A stretch of 64,000 nucleotides of DNA from JAEUIX01 sp964611125 (GCA_964611125.1 CAZSZO010000002.1:137579-201578), one strand, 5' to 3'; shown: positions 1 through 11,088, numbered from the stretch's first letter. Numbers and translations are program-made. The notes: generated by a model from the letters alone, not told the origin.

Positions 1-1
1 G

Positions 2-277
2 CAGGATGGGGCCGACCCGATCGCCCTGGCCCGATCGATCTCAGCCCGGGCCTTGCGGGACGCGGTGGCCTTCACGCCTGCTCTCGCGGCGTGGCCCCAG
101 ATGCGGCGGGCCTTCGAAGACCGGATCAAGCCTTTGCTGCTGAACCGGGGCGCTGATGTCGGGGCGACTCTCGGCGCCATCGAAGCGGAGTGGAACCGGA
201 TCCTCGACGCCTCGGGTGAGGCGGATTTCGGGGCGATCCCGACGCCGGGCCCGGCGGGCGGCGGAGGGGCCAACTGA
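2..277 (+). CDS. C-terminal end of a probable ABC transporter solute-binding protein (partial)
   Basis: This reading frame is open from the left edge of the window to a TGA at 275-277, so only the last 91 residues are present. The helical stretch LLNRGADVGATLGAIEAEWN resembles the C-terminal helix of family 1 extracellular sugar-binding proteins, where a final alanine-rich helix ends in an E-W-x-x-I-L-type motif. A Gly/Pro-rich tail (GPAGGGG) follows. The assignment rests on this short segment alone. No permease gene follows within the next 370 bases, so the transporter partners, if any, must lie upstream. A different periplasmic protein is possible. Confidence 0.45.
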   Translation, partial: QDGADPIALARSISARALRDAVAFTPALAAWPQMRRAFEDRIKPLLLNRGADVGATLGAIEAEWNRILDASGEADFGAIPTPGPAGGGGAN

Positions 278-650
278 GCGGGTCTCATGCGGGGCAGGAC
301 CGGGGCGTGAGCTGGCGCCATCCTGCGGTGACTCGGCCGCGCAGGCAGTTTGTCTTGGCGGGTGTTCGGGTTTGGTAACTGGGAATTCGTGGGCTGGGCA
401 ACGCCAACGAGCTCCGAGTGTGCTTCGCCGGCGGAATCGGCCGGAGTCTGCTCCATCCCGCCATCGCTGTCGGTGTACGTTGGACGGTCGACGGAGTGCT
501 TCATGAAGCAAGGTCGAGGCATCCCAACGATCCAAAGCTGAGCCTTGCTCGTGAGCGCAAGGAGCAGCTGTCACGGGAGCGAGTTAAGCCGCGCCTGCCT
601 TGGCGTGCTGGTAGAAGCCTGGATCAGTTCGCCCGCGGCGCCAAGGGCTC
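278..650. other. Intergenic stretch with no recognisable gene
   Basis: This interval of about 370 bases separates the partial solute-binding gene from the stop of the HxlR regulator. The reading frames here are short, composition-driven and lack recognisable motifs. No convincing hairpin with a T-run was found. Confidence 0.5.
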
Positions 651-1031
651 CTAGGACAGGCCCTCCTGGTGTCGTTGCCGCGCCTTGCGGATCGCCGGAT
701 AGTGCTCAACGATCCACTGCTCCATCTGAACGACAAGCTCTGCAAGAGCCCACCCCAACTCAGTCAGTTGGTATTCGACTCGCGGCGGGACCTCGGGATA
801 GCTCGTGCGGCGGACGATGCCGTTGTGCTCAAGCTCTCTGAGGCACTGCGTCAGCATCTTCTGCGAGATGCCGCTGATGGTCCGCTTGAGCTCGCCGGTG
901 CGAGAGGTGCGGTCGTGAAGGACACAGACGATCAGCATGCTCCACTTGCCGCCGATCAGGGCCAGCACTTCACGCGAAGCACAATCCGGGTTGTAGAGAT
1001 CGGCCTTGGGTTGGCGAGAGGTCTTTGCCAT
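651..1031 (-). CDS. HxlR-family winged-helix transcriptional regulator
   Basis: A single-domain regulator of 126 residues, the usual HxlR length. After a short basic N-terminus it has the family opening with a cysteine (NPDCASREVLALIGGKWS), then the helix-turn-helix with a GELKR-type first helix and SGISQKMLTQCLRELE as recognition helix. The wing follows as GIVRRTSYPEVPPRVEYQLT. The ATG at 1031 is preferred over an in-frame TTG at 1040. HxlR proteins usually sense electrophiles or redox state, often through the N-terminal cysteine, and control a divergent oxidoreductase. The SDR gene at 1154 is transcribed divergently with about 120 bases between the starts, which fits that arrangement. The ligand is unknown. 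Confidence 0.93.
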   Translation of the reverse strand: MAKTSRQPKADLYNPDCASREVLALIGGKWSMLIVCVLHDRTSRTGELKRTISGISQKMLTQCLRELEHNGIVRRTSYPEVPPRVEYQLTELGWALAELVVQMEQWIVEHYPAIRKARQRHQEGLS

Positions 1032-1040
1032 GAATCTCAA

Positions 1041-1070
1041 TTGTCACCAAAAGGTGCGTACTTGTCAACA
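1041..1070. promoter_or_regulatory. Candidate HxlR operator between the divergent regulator and SDR genes
   Basis: Two TTGTCA-containing half sites start at 1041 and 1062, 21 bases or two helical turns apart. The first overlaps a small palindrome CACC-AAAA-GGTG at 1045-1056. The location, just upstream of the hxlR start and ahead of the SDR gene, is where an autoregulated divergent operator is expected. This is pattern-based inference only. Confidence 0.35.
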
Positions 1071-1153
1071 GGAAATCGTGGGTTACAGTCCTCCAGATGT
1101 CGTCCATGCTCCTGTGATGCGACGTGATTCGACGACTGTTGGCAGGAACCCCT

Positions 1154-1873
1154 ATGAACCAGAAGACCGCGATCGTGACCGGCGCCTCCAGCGGCATCGG
1201 CCTCGCCCTCACCAGGACCCTTCTCAGCCGCGGCTATCGAGTGGTGGCCTGCTCCCGGAAGCTCACGGGCGGGGATCAGCTTCAGGAATCAGAGGATTGT
1301 GTCCTGATCGACGGCGACGTCGGCAAAAGAGCCACCGGCCAGCAGCTCAGCGACGCGGCCCTCAACCATACCGGGCGCATCGACCTGGTGGTGAACAACG
1401 CGGGCATCTTTGTTCCGGGCAACTTCCACGAGTACACCGAGGAGCAGTACCGCTCGATCATGTCCACCAACGCCGACGGCTTCTTCTACGTCACGCAGCC
1501 CGCCGTGCGCCAGATGCTCAAGCAGGGATCGGGGCACGTGGTCACCATTTCAACAACGCTGGCCGCGCAACCGGTCGCGGGATTGAACGCTTTTGGGACC
1601 TACTACACCAAGGGGGGCCTGAACGCCGTCACCAAGAGCCTCGCGATGGAGTACGCGGCCGCCGGCATCCGTTTCAACGCCGTTGGCGCGGGGATCATCG
1701 ATACGCCGATGCACAGTCCGGCGAACCATGAGTTTCTCAAGGGGCTTCACCCCATCCACCGCCTGGGGACAGTCGACGAGATCGTGGACGCAGTTCTGTA
1801 TCTTGACTCAGCCCAGTTCGTCACCGGCGAGGTGCTCCATGTCGACGGCGGCGCCCACGCCGGAAAGTGGTGA
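1154..1873 (+). CDS. Short-chain dehydrogenase/reductase with an atypical active site
   Basis: A 239-residue classical-length SDR. The Rossmann nucleotide site is TGASSGIG near residue 10, followed by DGDVG and NNAG in the expected positions, and the C-terminus FVTGEVLHVDGGAHAGKW is typical. The ATG at 1154 is chosen because MNQKTAIVTG is the normal SDR N-terminus; an upstream in-frame start would add ten unlikely residues. Where SDRs have YxxxK, this protein reads GTYYTKGGL, so the position four before the lysine is threonine and the tyrosines are shifted by one and two. The active-site serine region (TISTTL) is kept. A subgroup with LTKGGLNA-type motifs is known to me from memory, so this may be a lineage trait rather than damage. 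The substrate is unknown. The divergent HxlR gene probably regulates it. Confidence 0.92.
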   Translation: MNQKTAIVTGASSGIGLALTRTLLSRGYRVVACSRKLTGGDQLQESEDCVLIDGDVGKRATGQQLSDAALNHTGRIDLVVNNAGIFVPGNFHEYTEEQYRSIMSTNADGFFYVTQPAVRQMLKQGSGHVVTISTTLAAQPVAGLNAFGTYYTKGGLNAVTKSLAMEYAAAGIRFNAVGAGIIDTPMHSPANHEFLKGLHPIHRLGTVDEIVDAVLYLDSAQFVTGEVLHVDGGAHAGKW

Positions 1874-1878
1874 GCGCC

Positions 1879-2355
1879 ATGACCACGCACATCGATCAGG
1901 ACGTGTTCCGCCGATTGGCCGATCTCGGGCTGAGCCTGCCCGAGTCTCCCCCTGCGCCGGCCGGGCAGTACGTTCCGTTCCGACTGCATAATGGGATGGG
2001 GTTCCTCGCGGCGCAGACCTCCGGCTATGACGAGGCGTTTCGCGGCCAGGTTGGGCGGGAACTCACCCTGGCGCAGGGACAACTCGCGGCGCAGCGGGCG
2101 GCGCTCAATGCGCTGGCGCGAATCCATCAGTCGCTTGGGGGCTTTGCTCGCCTGACGGGGCTGCTCCATGTCGCCGGACACGTCAGTTCCGCTCCGGACT
2201 TCCATGACCAACCGGAGGTGCTCGACGGGGCGTCAAACGTTTTCAACAGCGTGCTGCTGGAGCGGGGCCAGCACTCTCGCACGGCCTACGCCCACCTGCA
2301 CCTGCCCAAGCGCATCGCCATCGAGCTCGAGATCACGTTCGCCTATGTGGTGTGA
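1879..2355 (+). CDS. RidA/YjgF-family protein
   Basis: A 158-residue member of the RidA/YjgF/chorismate-mutase-like fold. It shows the family pattern of a strand carrying the substrate (GFLAAQTSGY), a long helix (LTLAQGQLAAQRAALNALA), the strand GLLHVAGHVSS, and a closing segment PKRIAIELEITFAYV. RidA proteins hydrolyse reactive enamine/imine intermediates. This longer subtype, with HLHLPKRIAIELE near the end, is close to proteins often labelled as an endoribonuclease L-PSP family of unknown substrate. It starts 5 bases after the SDR stop, so the two genes are almost certainly cotranscribed. GTG codons at 1867 and 1870 are alternative starts inside the SDR end. Confidence 0.88.
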   Translation: MTTHIDQDVFRRLADLGLSLPESPPAPAGQYVPFRLHNGMGFLAAQTSGYDEAFRGQVGRELTLAQGQLAAQRAALNALARIHQSLGGFARLTGLLHVAGHVSSAPDFHDQPEVLDGASNVFNSVLLERGQHSRTAYAHLHLPKRIAIELEITFAYVV

Positions 2356-2403
2356 CCCGGCGGGCAGGCATAGCTTGGAATGGTTTGGCGATTGCGCAGG
2401 GCA

Positions 2404-5658
<3,255 letters not shown>

Positions 5659-5669
5659 GTTCGAAGCTC

Positions 5670-6266
5670 TCAGGAGTTGTCAACCCGCTCCAAGTCGTCG
5701 CGGAGCCAGCCGCGAGCAAAGGTCCAATCCCGCTTGACGGTGCGGGGTGAGACGCCCAGGGCGGCGGCGGCTTGGTCGATATCCAGGCCGGCGAAGAACC
5801 TCAGGCGAACGACCGCCGCCGCCTGAGCGTCAACACCCTCCAAGCGGACGAGGGCCTCGTCGAGGGCCAGGAATCCCTCGGAATCCTGGTTCGGGTCAAT
5901 CGATCCCAGCCCGGCGATGACCAGGGCGCGCAGCCGGGCTTCTCGCGAGCCCGGGGTGCGGCCCACCCGGGCCCGGGCGTGATCGATCAGGATCCGCCGC
6001 ATTGCTTCGGCTGCCGCGGCGTAGAAATGGGCCCGGCTGGTCCACGGCGCTTCACGGGGGCCGGCGAGCCTGAGATAGGCCTCGTGGACCACAGCGGTGG
6101 CGGAGAAGGAGTGGCCGGTGCGTTCGCCGGCGAGATTGAGTTGGGCGGCCTTGCGGAGTTGGTCGTAGACGAGAGGGAGCAGCCGATCGGCGGCGGCTTT
6201 GTCACCGCTCGCGGCGGCGTTCATGAGGAGGGTGGCGTCACTGGGGGTCTGGGGCTCAGGGGTCAA
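5670..6266 (-). CDS. ECF-like RNA polymerase sigma factor paired with kinase copy 1
   Basis: A 198-residue sigma-70-family factor of the type common in planctomycetes beside TPR or WD40 kinases. Region 2 runs from ADRLLPLVYDQLRKAAQLNL through VVHEAYLRLAG and HFYAAAAEAMRRILIDHAR. Region 4 has VRLRFFAGLDIDQAAAALGV followed by SPRTVKRDWTFARGWL as recognition helix. No anti-sigma gene is adjacent; the kinase 11 bases downstream is the likely control partner, by phosphorylation of the sigma factor (inference from known ECF-kinase groups). The start appears to be TTG at 6266; the next in-frame ATG, about 45 bases inside, would still leave region 2 intact. Confidence 0.93.
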   Translation of the reverse strand: MTPEPQTPSDATLLMNAAASGDKAAADRLLPLVYDQLRKAAQLNLAGERTGHSFSATAVVHEAYLRLAGPREAPWTSRAHFYAAAAEAMRRILIDHARARVGRTPGSREARLRALVIAGLGSIDPNQDSEGFLALDEALVRLEGVDAQAAAVVRLRFFAGLDIDQAAAALGVSPRTVKRDWTFARGWLRDDLERVDNS

Positions 6267-6293
6267 GCCACCATGGTAATCGACTCGGGGCGG

Positions 6294-6830
6294 TCAGCTT
6301 TCACCCTCCGCATCCGGCTTCCCCGGCTCTGCTCGACGCGCCAAAGCGGCCTTGCACTTGGCCAGGGTGTCGCGGTACTCCTTGAGGTGGGAGTGTTCGG
6401 GGGGGCTGCGGGCGGGAACCTCTCGGGCATCGCCGCGGCCTCTTCGAGTTCGGGTGGCGCCGCGCCGGCATCCCTGCTCACCACGTGCTCCGCCGGAGCG
6501 CCAGAGCACGCCGGCGAGCAGCGCAGAACACCGAGCGCAGAACACCGGGCAATCGGCGCCGGTGGAAGCCCGCGGCTCGCATCACTTTCGGCGAACGCAC
6601 GGTGCAGATCATCCGGGCGCCATTGCGTTACGCTGCCAGAAGCGCTCGCGGTAGGGCGCCGTGTCCCACACGCGAGCGGTCTTGTCCAGCGAGGCGGTGA
6701 CGATGCGATCACCGAGGGGGCTGAACGCGGCGGACCAGACCGGGCCCTCGTGTCCGCGGAGGACGACGAGCTCCTTGCCCGTCAATGGGTCCCACACCCG
6801 AGCGGTTATCGACATGCTCGTCGAAGGCTT
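6294..6830 (-). pseudogene. Decayed remnant of a third kinase-family gene (WD40 piece plus TPR-kinase tail)
   Basis: Two relics lie head to tail on the minus strand. The upstream part (about 6610-6810) encodes one WD40 repeat, including RVWDPLTGKELVVLRGHEGP, SAAFSPLGDRIVTASLDKT and ARVWDT, then stops. The downstream part (6294-6545) matches the C-terminal tail of the two intact kinases: LLAGVLWRSGGA, PELEEAAAMPERF and HLKEYRDTLAKCKAALA, ending GKPDAEGES. The middle of these three blocks is in a different frame from the other two, so at least two frameshifts are needed. The joined WD40 and TPR-tail pieces suggest recombination between different kinase relatives, or loss of the middle of a WD40 kinase. 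It lies directly upstream of sigma factor copy 1. Confidence 0.8.
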
Positions 6831-6852
6831 TGATCTCGATGGAGGCGGGGTG

Positions 6853-6946
6853 AGAGTACTCCAATGGAGCACTTCTTGGAGGGCGTTAGGGAGCGGGAGC
6901 GGATGTACACTGTTTGCTGAGCGCAAGGGCGCCCTTTGCAGGAACA
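6853..6946. repeat. R1 dispersed repeat, copy A (diverged)
   Basis: Shares the core CTTGGAGGGCGTTAGGG and the following GGGAG...TTTGCTGAGCGC block with copy C (16080-16187), and the more general pattern of GAACTTTTTG-GAGGG with copies B and D. It lies between the decayed kinase relic and the first broken GPWS-type fragment. No adjacent hairpin like those of copies B-D was found here. Confidence 0.6.
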
Positions 6947-6974
6947 GGGAACGGTGGTAAAGCCGACACGGCGC

Positions 6975-7210
6975 GCTCGGGGCAGAAGGCTGGCGAAACT
7001 GGTGGATGCGGAGACGCCCGCGCCGACCGACCCCGCGCTCACGTTCCTGGCCATGACCACTAAGAGGTTCCGCCCCCCCCCGCAGAAGCCGAGTTCAAGG
7101 CGGGCGAGGCTGGCAAGGTGGGGGGCGCCGTCTCCATGGCCCGCTGGGTCAACACCCGCGGCGAAGAGTGGCCGTGGTCGGACATCACGACGGCGACGGT
7201 GGAGGCGTAG
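6975..7210 (+). pseudogene. Frameshifted C-terminal fragment of a GPWS-type hypothetical protein, copy 1
   Basis: The frame LAKLVDAETPAPTDPALTFL runs into a cytosine run near 7074-7082, after which the match continues in another frame as AEFKAGEAGK, SMARWVNTRGEEWPWSD and TTATVEA, then a stop. Copy 2 keeps the same segment uninterrupted. The fragment matches, from memory, the C-terminal strand-rich domain of a widespread bacterial hypothetical family that ends RWVNTRGExGPWSExxxATV. The 5' two thirds of such a gene is absent, and the homopolymer run is the evident frameshift site. Confidence 0.75.
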
Positions 7211-7236
7211 GCGCGTGAGATGTGCGTGGCAGGCCA

Positions 7237-8427
7237 TCACGGCGTCTTCGGCGCTGCCTGGGCCTGGGCCTGGGCCTTGACGCCCTGCGCGATAAAGCGT
7301 CGGAGGTACTCGCCGTTCACTTTGATCGTGCGATCGCTGCGGCTCCACGCGGCCCCGCCGTTGCCGCCGGCGAAATCGACGGTGACCTGCGAGTGCCAGT
7401 CGATTCGCTTGATCGCCGATTCGATCGTCGAGAGCAGGCTTGGTTCTCCGGCGTCGACGAACGCCTGGGTGGCTTCGTCGGCGCGGATGCGGGCTTCCGT
7501 TGAGCGTTTGCCCGTGGGCATCATCAGCGGCGCGAGCGTACGCCGCCACGCGCGGTGGATGTCCGCGGCGTAGTCGCGGGCCCTGATGATGTCCCGCTCC
7601 GACATGCCCACGATCTCGGCGACGCTGGCGTACTTCTTCCTGTCCGCCGCGATGGCGAGGGCCGCGATCTGATACGCGCGGCGGGCATCGTTGTCGTGCT
7701 CGCCGCGAACGGTCCACGTGTCCCGCGGCGCCTCGCCCGCTTCGATCATGAGCGATGTGACCCGCGCGGTGATCGCGGCGTGGGCACGCTCGGGGAAGTG
7801 CTCGGCCAGCATGTGCGTGGCGAACGCATCGGCCATCGTCTCCTCGTTGCCCAGCACCATGAGATCAAACTCGCGGATCACGGCGTGCCCAAGCTCGTGG
7901 AGCACGACGTGCAGCGCGACATCGGCGGCGAAGGCACATACGGGCACGGGAGGAAGCGGTTCGCCGGTCACGGCGGCCACCGCGGCATCGGGGATGGCGT
8001 ACCCGGGGATCGCGGCGTGCTTGCAGTTGATGTGACGCCAGTGCTCGACCAACTCTCCGAGCCGCTTCTGGTCGATCTTGAAGTGGTCGGCCGCAGCCTT
8101 GCGGAGATCTTCGCCTGCGGCATGCCTCGCCGTCGCGTCCTTGAGGAATGCTCTCACCTCTGACTCGGGTTGCCTCTCGACCCGCACCAGCACGTTCGAC
8201 AGAATATCGCTCATGACGCCGGGCAGGCGAAGGTCCATCACGCACACCGGCGGCGCGGGCGGCGGGGGCTGCCGTGCCGGAGCGGCTGGCGCGGGTGGGG
8301 CGACACCCGACGCGGCTGGTGGGGCGGCCTCCTGAGCCGACGCGATCGCTGGCCAACCAATGCCACACGCGATCGATACCGAGACGACGAGACGGGTCAA
8401 CGACGAACGCATGGGACTGGAAGGCAT
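7237..8427 (-). CDS. Secreted DUF4344-type putative metallopeptidase
   Basis: A 396-residue protein with an N-terminal signal peptide (hydrophobic LTRLVVSVSIACGIGWPA, then ASAQEA as a likely cleavage region) and an Ala/Pro-rich linker to about residue 60. The centre holds the zinc-protease signature HVVLHELGHAVIREFD, and GNEETMADAFATHML supplies a downstream glutamate ligand. This HExxH plus ExxADxFA arrangement is that of the DUF4344 family, gluzincin-like metallopeptidases of unproven substrate. The C-terminal region, with VTVDFAGGNGGAAWSRSDRT, has a short glutamine/alanine tail. The ATG at 8427 follows an AAAGGACC Shine-Dalgarno sequence at good spacing. It stands alone on the minus strand, bracketed by two broken GPWS-type fragments. 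Confidence 0.85.
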   Translation of the reverse strand: MPSSPMRSSLTRLVVSVSIACGIGWPAIASAQEAAPPAASGVAPPAPAAPARQPPPPAPPVCVMDLRLPGVMSDILSNVLVRVERQPESEVRAFLKDATARHAAGEDLRKAAADHFKIDQKRLGELVEHWRHINCKHAAIPGYAIPDAAVAAVTGEPLPPVPVCAFAADVALHVVLHELGHAVIREFDLMVLGNEETMADAFATHMLAEHFPERAHAAITARVTSLMIEAGEAPRDTWTVRGEHDNDARRAYQIAALAIAADRKKYASVAEIVGMSERDIIRARDYAADIHRAWRRTLAPLMMPTGKRSTEARIRADEATQAFVDAGEPSLLSTIESAIKRIDWHSQVTVDFAGGNGGAAWSRSDRTIKVNGEYLRRFIAQGVKAQAQAQAAPKTP

Positions 8428-8551
8428 GTGTGGTCCTTTCAGATGTGCGAACGCCGCGGCCCGGCGTGCCCTGAACGTCTTACATTATTCGGTCGCTGCG
8501 GAGCACCGGTTCCCGTGGAGCCAGCGTGTCGCGGTGCGTCTCGCCTCCGAG

Positions 8552-8791
8552 CGACGGCCCGCGGGCGTGCTCGGGGCCGAGGTGTGGGTGAAACTTGTGG
8601 ATGCCGACACGCCCGCGCCGACCGACCCCGCCGGGCTCACGTTTCTGATCATGACCACCAAGCCGAGATTCCGCGCCGAGCTCGCGGCGGGCGAAGGCGG
8701 CAGAACCGCCGTCTACATGGCCCACTGGGTCAACACACGGGGTGAACAGGGGCCGTGGTCGGAGATTACGACGGCGACGGTGGCGGCGTAG
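8552..8791 (+). pseudogene. C-terminal fragment of a GPWS-type hypothetical protein, copy 2 (least decayed)
   Basis: An uninterrupted frame reads RRPAGVLGAEVWVKLVDAD, TPAPTDPAGLTFLIMTTKP, RFRAELAAGEGGRTAVYMAH and WVNTRGEQGPWSEITTATVA, then stops. This is the complete C-terminal domain of the family whose copies 1, 3 and 4 are broken. The frame continues upstream without similarity into sequence overlapping the metallopeptidase 5' end, and no credible start or N-terminal domain is present, so I treat it as a 5'-truncated gene. It may still be expressed as a short peptide, but nothing in the sequence supports that. Confidence 0.7.
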
Positions 8792-8850
8792 GGCGCGAAG
8801 GTGGCGATGGAGCGACCCGGCACGCGGGCAGCGTTGGGCGCGGCGTCGCG

Positions 8851-9303
8851 CTACGGCCTTGGCGGTTCTTCCTCGGACGCCGACCAGGGCACGAAGCCGG
8901 GAGGACGCGGTTCGGAGTACGGCGCGCCCTGCCGCGCCCAGATCGCGACATCCCGCGCGGCGTCGTACGGCTGCCCGCACTCCGGGCATGTACCAGCGTG
9001 GTAGAGCGTCGAAACGTCGTACCCGCAGTGCATACACAGGCGAAACCGCGAGGCGAAGAGCGCTCGCCGTAGCCGCCGAACACGCCAGTGCCAGAACGGG
9101 AGCAGCACGACAATGGGCGTCAGGGCCAGTGCGATCGGCACGAGTCGATACCCGCCCCCGCCCGTCAGGCCGAGGCGCTTACCCAGCACGAGCCACGCGA
9201 GCGCTGCGAGTGCGAAGACCACCGCGGTCATGGCCCACAACCAAACCGCCCGGCGGATGACCGGCGGTGTCGGCGGCGCTTCCTCGGGAGTGTGTCCAGA
9301 CAT
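8851..9303 (-). CDS. Small membrane protein with a cytoplasmic zinc ribbon
   Basis: A 150-residue protein of unknown function. Two membrane segments (about residues 18-42, AVWLWAMTAVVFALAALAWL, and 52-72, LVPIALALTPIVVLLPFWHW) are followed by a basic turn WRVRRLRRA. A four-cysteine zinc ribbon comes next (CMHCGYDVSTLY...CPECG) with a Pro-rich tail. Similar proteins with this ribbon are frequent in planctomycete genomes; another ribbon protein lies at 36129-36521. The start codon sits exactly at the edge of a sequence block shared with 11582 (copies 3 and 4 of the GPWS-type fragment), so its 5' leader is duplicated sequence. No function can be assigned. Confidence 0.75.
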   Translation of the reverse strand: MSGHTPEEAPPTPPVIRRAVWLWAMTAVVFALAALAWLVLGKRLGLTGGGGYRLVPIALALTPIVVLLPFWHWRVRRLRRALFASRFRLCMHCGYDVSTLYHAGTCPECGQPYDAARDVAIWARQGAPYSEPRPPGFVPWSASEEEPPRP

Positions 9304-9420
9304 GCCGGCGGAATTCTAGCAACCGGGGCGCCCCGACCCCGCCGGGCTCACGTTCCTGACCATGACCACGAAACCGAGTTTCCGCGCCGAGTTCAAGGCG
9401 GGCGAAGGCGAGTGGAGCAG
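9301..9420 (+). pseudogene. Short GPWS-type fragment, copy 3
   Basis: Begins with a block of about 45 bases identical to that at 11582 (CATGCCGGCGGAATTC onward). It then encodes TFLTMTTKPSFRAEFKAGEG, the middle of the fragment seen in full at 8552-8791, and breaks off before the RWVNTRG part. It lies immediately upstream of the CorC-like gene at 9477. Confidence 0.7.
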
Positions 9421-9476
9421 CGAAAGGGACCCGAACGCCTGCGCTATCAGCGGCGAGGCGCCGATAATCAACCGCC

Positions 9477-10772
9477 ATGCTCATACCCCTCGCCATCCTC
9501 GGGTTCCTTCTCATCCTGAACGGCTTCTTTGCGATGTCCGAACTGGCGATGATGACCTCGCGGCAGAGTCGCCTCCAGCAGGCCGCCAGCGCCGGCAGCC
9601 GCGGCGCGGCCGCAGCGCTCGTGCTCGCCCGAGAGCCCACTCGGTTCCTCTCGACCGTGCAGGTGGGAATCACGCTGATCGGCATCCTCGCCGGCGCGTT
9701 TGGCGAGAACGCCCTGTCGGGGAAGCTTCAGGAGCAGATTGCGAAGGTGCCGTCCCTGGCGGAGTACAGCGATCAGATCGCCCTGGCGATCGTGGTGCTA
9801 GGCATCACCTACTTCTCCTTGGTCGTTGGTGAACTCGTGCCGAAGCGGCTAGCGCTCGCCTATCCCGAAGCAATTGCGTCATTCATTGCGCGACCGCTCA
9901 ACCTGCTCTCGAAGGTCGCGGCCTGGCCGGTCAAGGTGCTGACGCTATCAACTGAAGCTCTGCTCAAAGTTCTCCGCGTCAAACCCCGTGAAGGCGATGA
10001 CGTTTCCGAAGAGGACGTGAAGTCGCTTGTGGCCCGGGCGGCGAGCACAGGCATCTTCGATCCGCTTGAGCACAAGCTTTTTCAGCGTGTCTTCCGTATT
10101 GGCGATCTCGCCGTGTCGTCGCTGATGGTCCCGCGAGCGGACATCATCTGGATCGACGAGAACGAACCGATTGACGCCGTTCGCGTGCTCGTGGGCACAA
10201 GCCCGCACTCTCACTTCCCGGTGTGCCGCGGCACCCTGGACCAGCTCGTGGGCGTCGTCCACATCAAGGACCTGATTGCGTACGGCCTCTTGGGCGGGTC
10301 TGACTTCAAGGTGACGGCGGTCGCTCAGAAGCCCCTGTTCATTCCGGAGACTACGCCCGCGCTCAAGATGCTCGACCGGTTCCAGCGCTCAAAGACTCAT
10401 GTGGCGTTTGTGGTTGACGAATACGGTGGAACTCAGGGTCTGGTCACACTCAACGATATCGTGCGTGCGGTAGTCGGCGACATCGCTCGCCACAACGAAG
10501 AGTCGCCCCCGCAGGCGCAACGCCGTGACGACGGTTCCTGGCTGCTCGACGGCTCACTGCCTCTGCACGAGATGGTTGTGATGCTCAAGCTGTCGCCCGA
10601 GATTGAGTCAGAACTTCCCGACGTAAACACGGTTGCGGGTTTGGCTCTGGTCCAGCTCGGACACGTCCCAACGGCCGGCGAAAAGGCAAAATGGCAAGGC
10701 TTCGTCCTGGAGGTCGTGGACATGGACGGCACGCGGATCGACAAGGTGCTGGCGACGCCGATTAAACCGTAA
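9477..10772 (+). CDS. Hemolysin-family CNNM/CorC-like membrane protein with CBS pair
   Basis: A 431-residue protein in three parts. The N-terminal DUF21/CNNM membrane domain (about 1-180) has NGFFAMSELAMMTSRQSRLQ, the TVQVGITLIGILAGAFGE helix and FSLVVGELVPKRLAL. The two CBS domains (about 200-325) include SSLMVPRADIIWID and VAFVVDEYGGTQGLVTLNDI. The C-terminal CorC/HlyC domain (about 345-430) has DDGSWLLDGSLPLHEM and LPDVNTVAGL. The family is implicated in Mg2+/Co2+ or Na+-coupled ion efflux and in membrane protection; the old label hemolysin is historical. It appears monocistronic. The upstream region is the repeated GPWS-type copy 3, so its promoter may derive from duplicated sequence. Confidence 0.94.
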   Translation: MLIPLAILGFLLILNGFFAMSELAMMTSRQSRLQQAASAGSRGAAAALVLAREPTRFLSTVQVGITLIGILAGAFGENALSGKLQEQIAKVPSLAEYSDQIALAIVVLGITYFSLVVGELVPKRLALAYPEAIASFIARPLNLLSKVAAWPVKVLTLSTEALLKVLRVKPREGDDVSEEDVKSLVARAASTGIFDPLEHKLFQRVFRIGDLAVSSLMVPRADIIWIDENEPIDAVRVLVGTSPHSHFPVCRGTLDQLVGVVHIKDLIAYGLLGGSDFKVTAVAQKPLFIPETTPALKMLDRFQRSKTHVAFVVDEYGGTQGLVTLNDIVRAVVGDIARHNEESPPQAQRRDDGSWLLDGSLPLHEMVVMLKLSPEIESELPDVNTVAGLALVQLGHVPTAGEKAKWQGFVLEVVDMDGTRIDKVLATPIKP

Positions 10773-10937
10773 CCGCCCATGATCTTCCGTGGGCGGCTCA
10801 TTCGCTCATCTACCCGGAAGCGCGTACATCGGTCAGAGTTCAGATCCTGCGAGGTGTCGGCAGAATACGTGCAAAGGCTTCACTTTCTGTGAGCTCGTTT
10901 GAACCGCCCTCGGCTCCCGTAGACCTTCAAAACGAGA

Positions 10938-10967
10938 AAGCCCTTCGACGAGTTCGTCGAAGGGCTT
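10938..10967 (-). terminator. Perfect hairpin beside R1 copy B, terminator-like on the minus strand
   Basis: Fourteen-base arms (AAGCCCTTCGACGA / TCGTCGAAGGGCTT) enclose a two-base centre. Read on the minus strand it is followed by TTTCTCGTTTT, a plausible T-rich tail for transcription arriving from the decayed TPR gene. A near-copy with one mismatch lies at 16052-16079. Confidence 0.55.
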
Positions 10968-10968
10968 C

Positions 10969-11088
10969 ACTCTGAACAGAATCGGGGTGACAGTACACCA
11001 ATAGAACTTTTTGTGGAGGGAATCCGCCTTTGGGAGTCAGGAACGCGGTTGCTGTTCGCCGTGAGACCGTGAAAGGCGGTTGGAGATC
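10969..11088. repeat. R1 dispersed repeat, copy B
   Basis: Begins GAACAGAATCGGGGTGACAG and continues through AATAGAACTTTTTG, GGAGGGAATCCGCC, AACGCGGTTGCTG and CCGTGAGACCGTGAAA to TTGGAGATC. Copy D (18058-18170) matches along nearly the whole length; copy C shares the first half. It directly abuts the 3' end of the decayed TPR gene, whose frame reads through it and gives a repeat-encoded tail. Confidence 0.8.
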
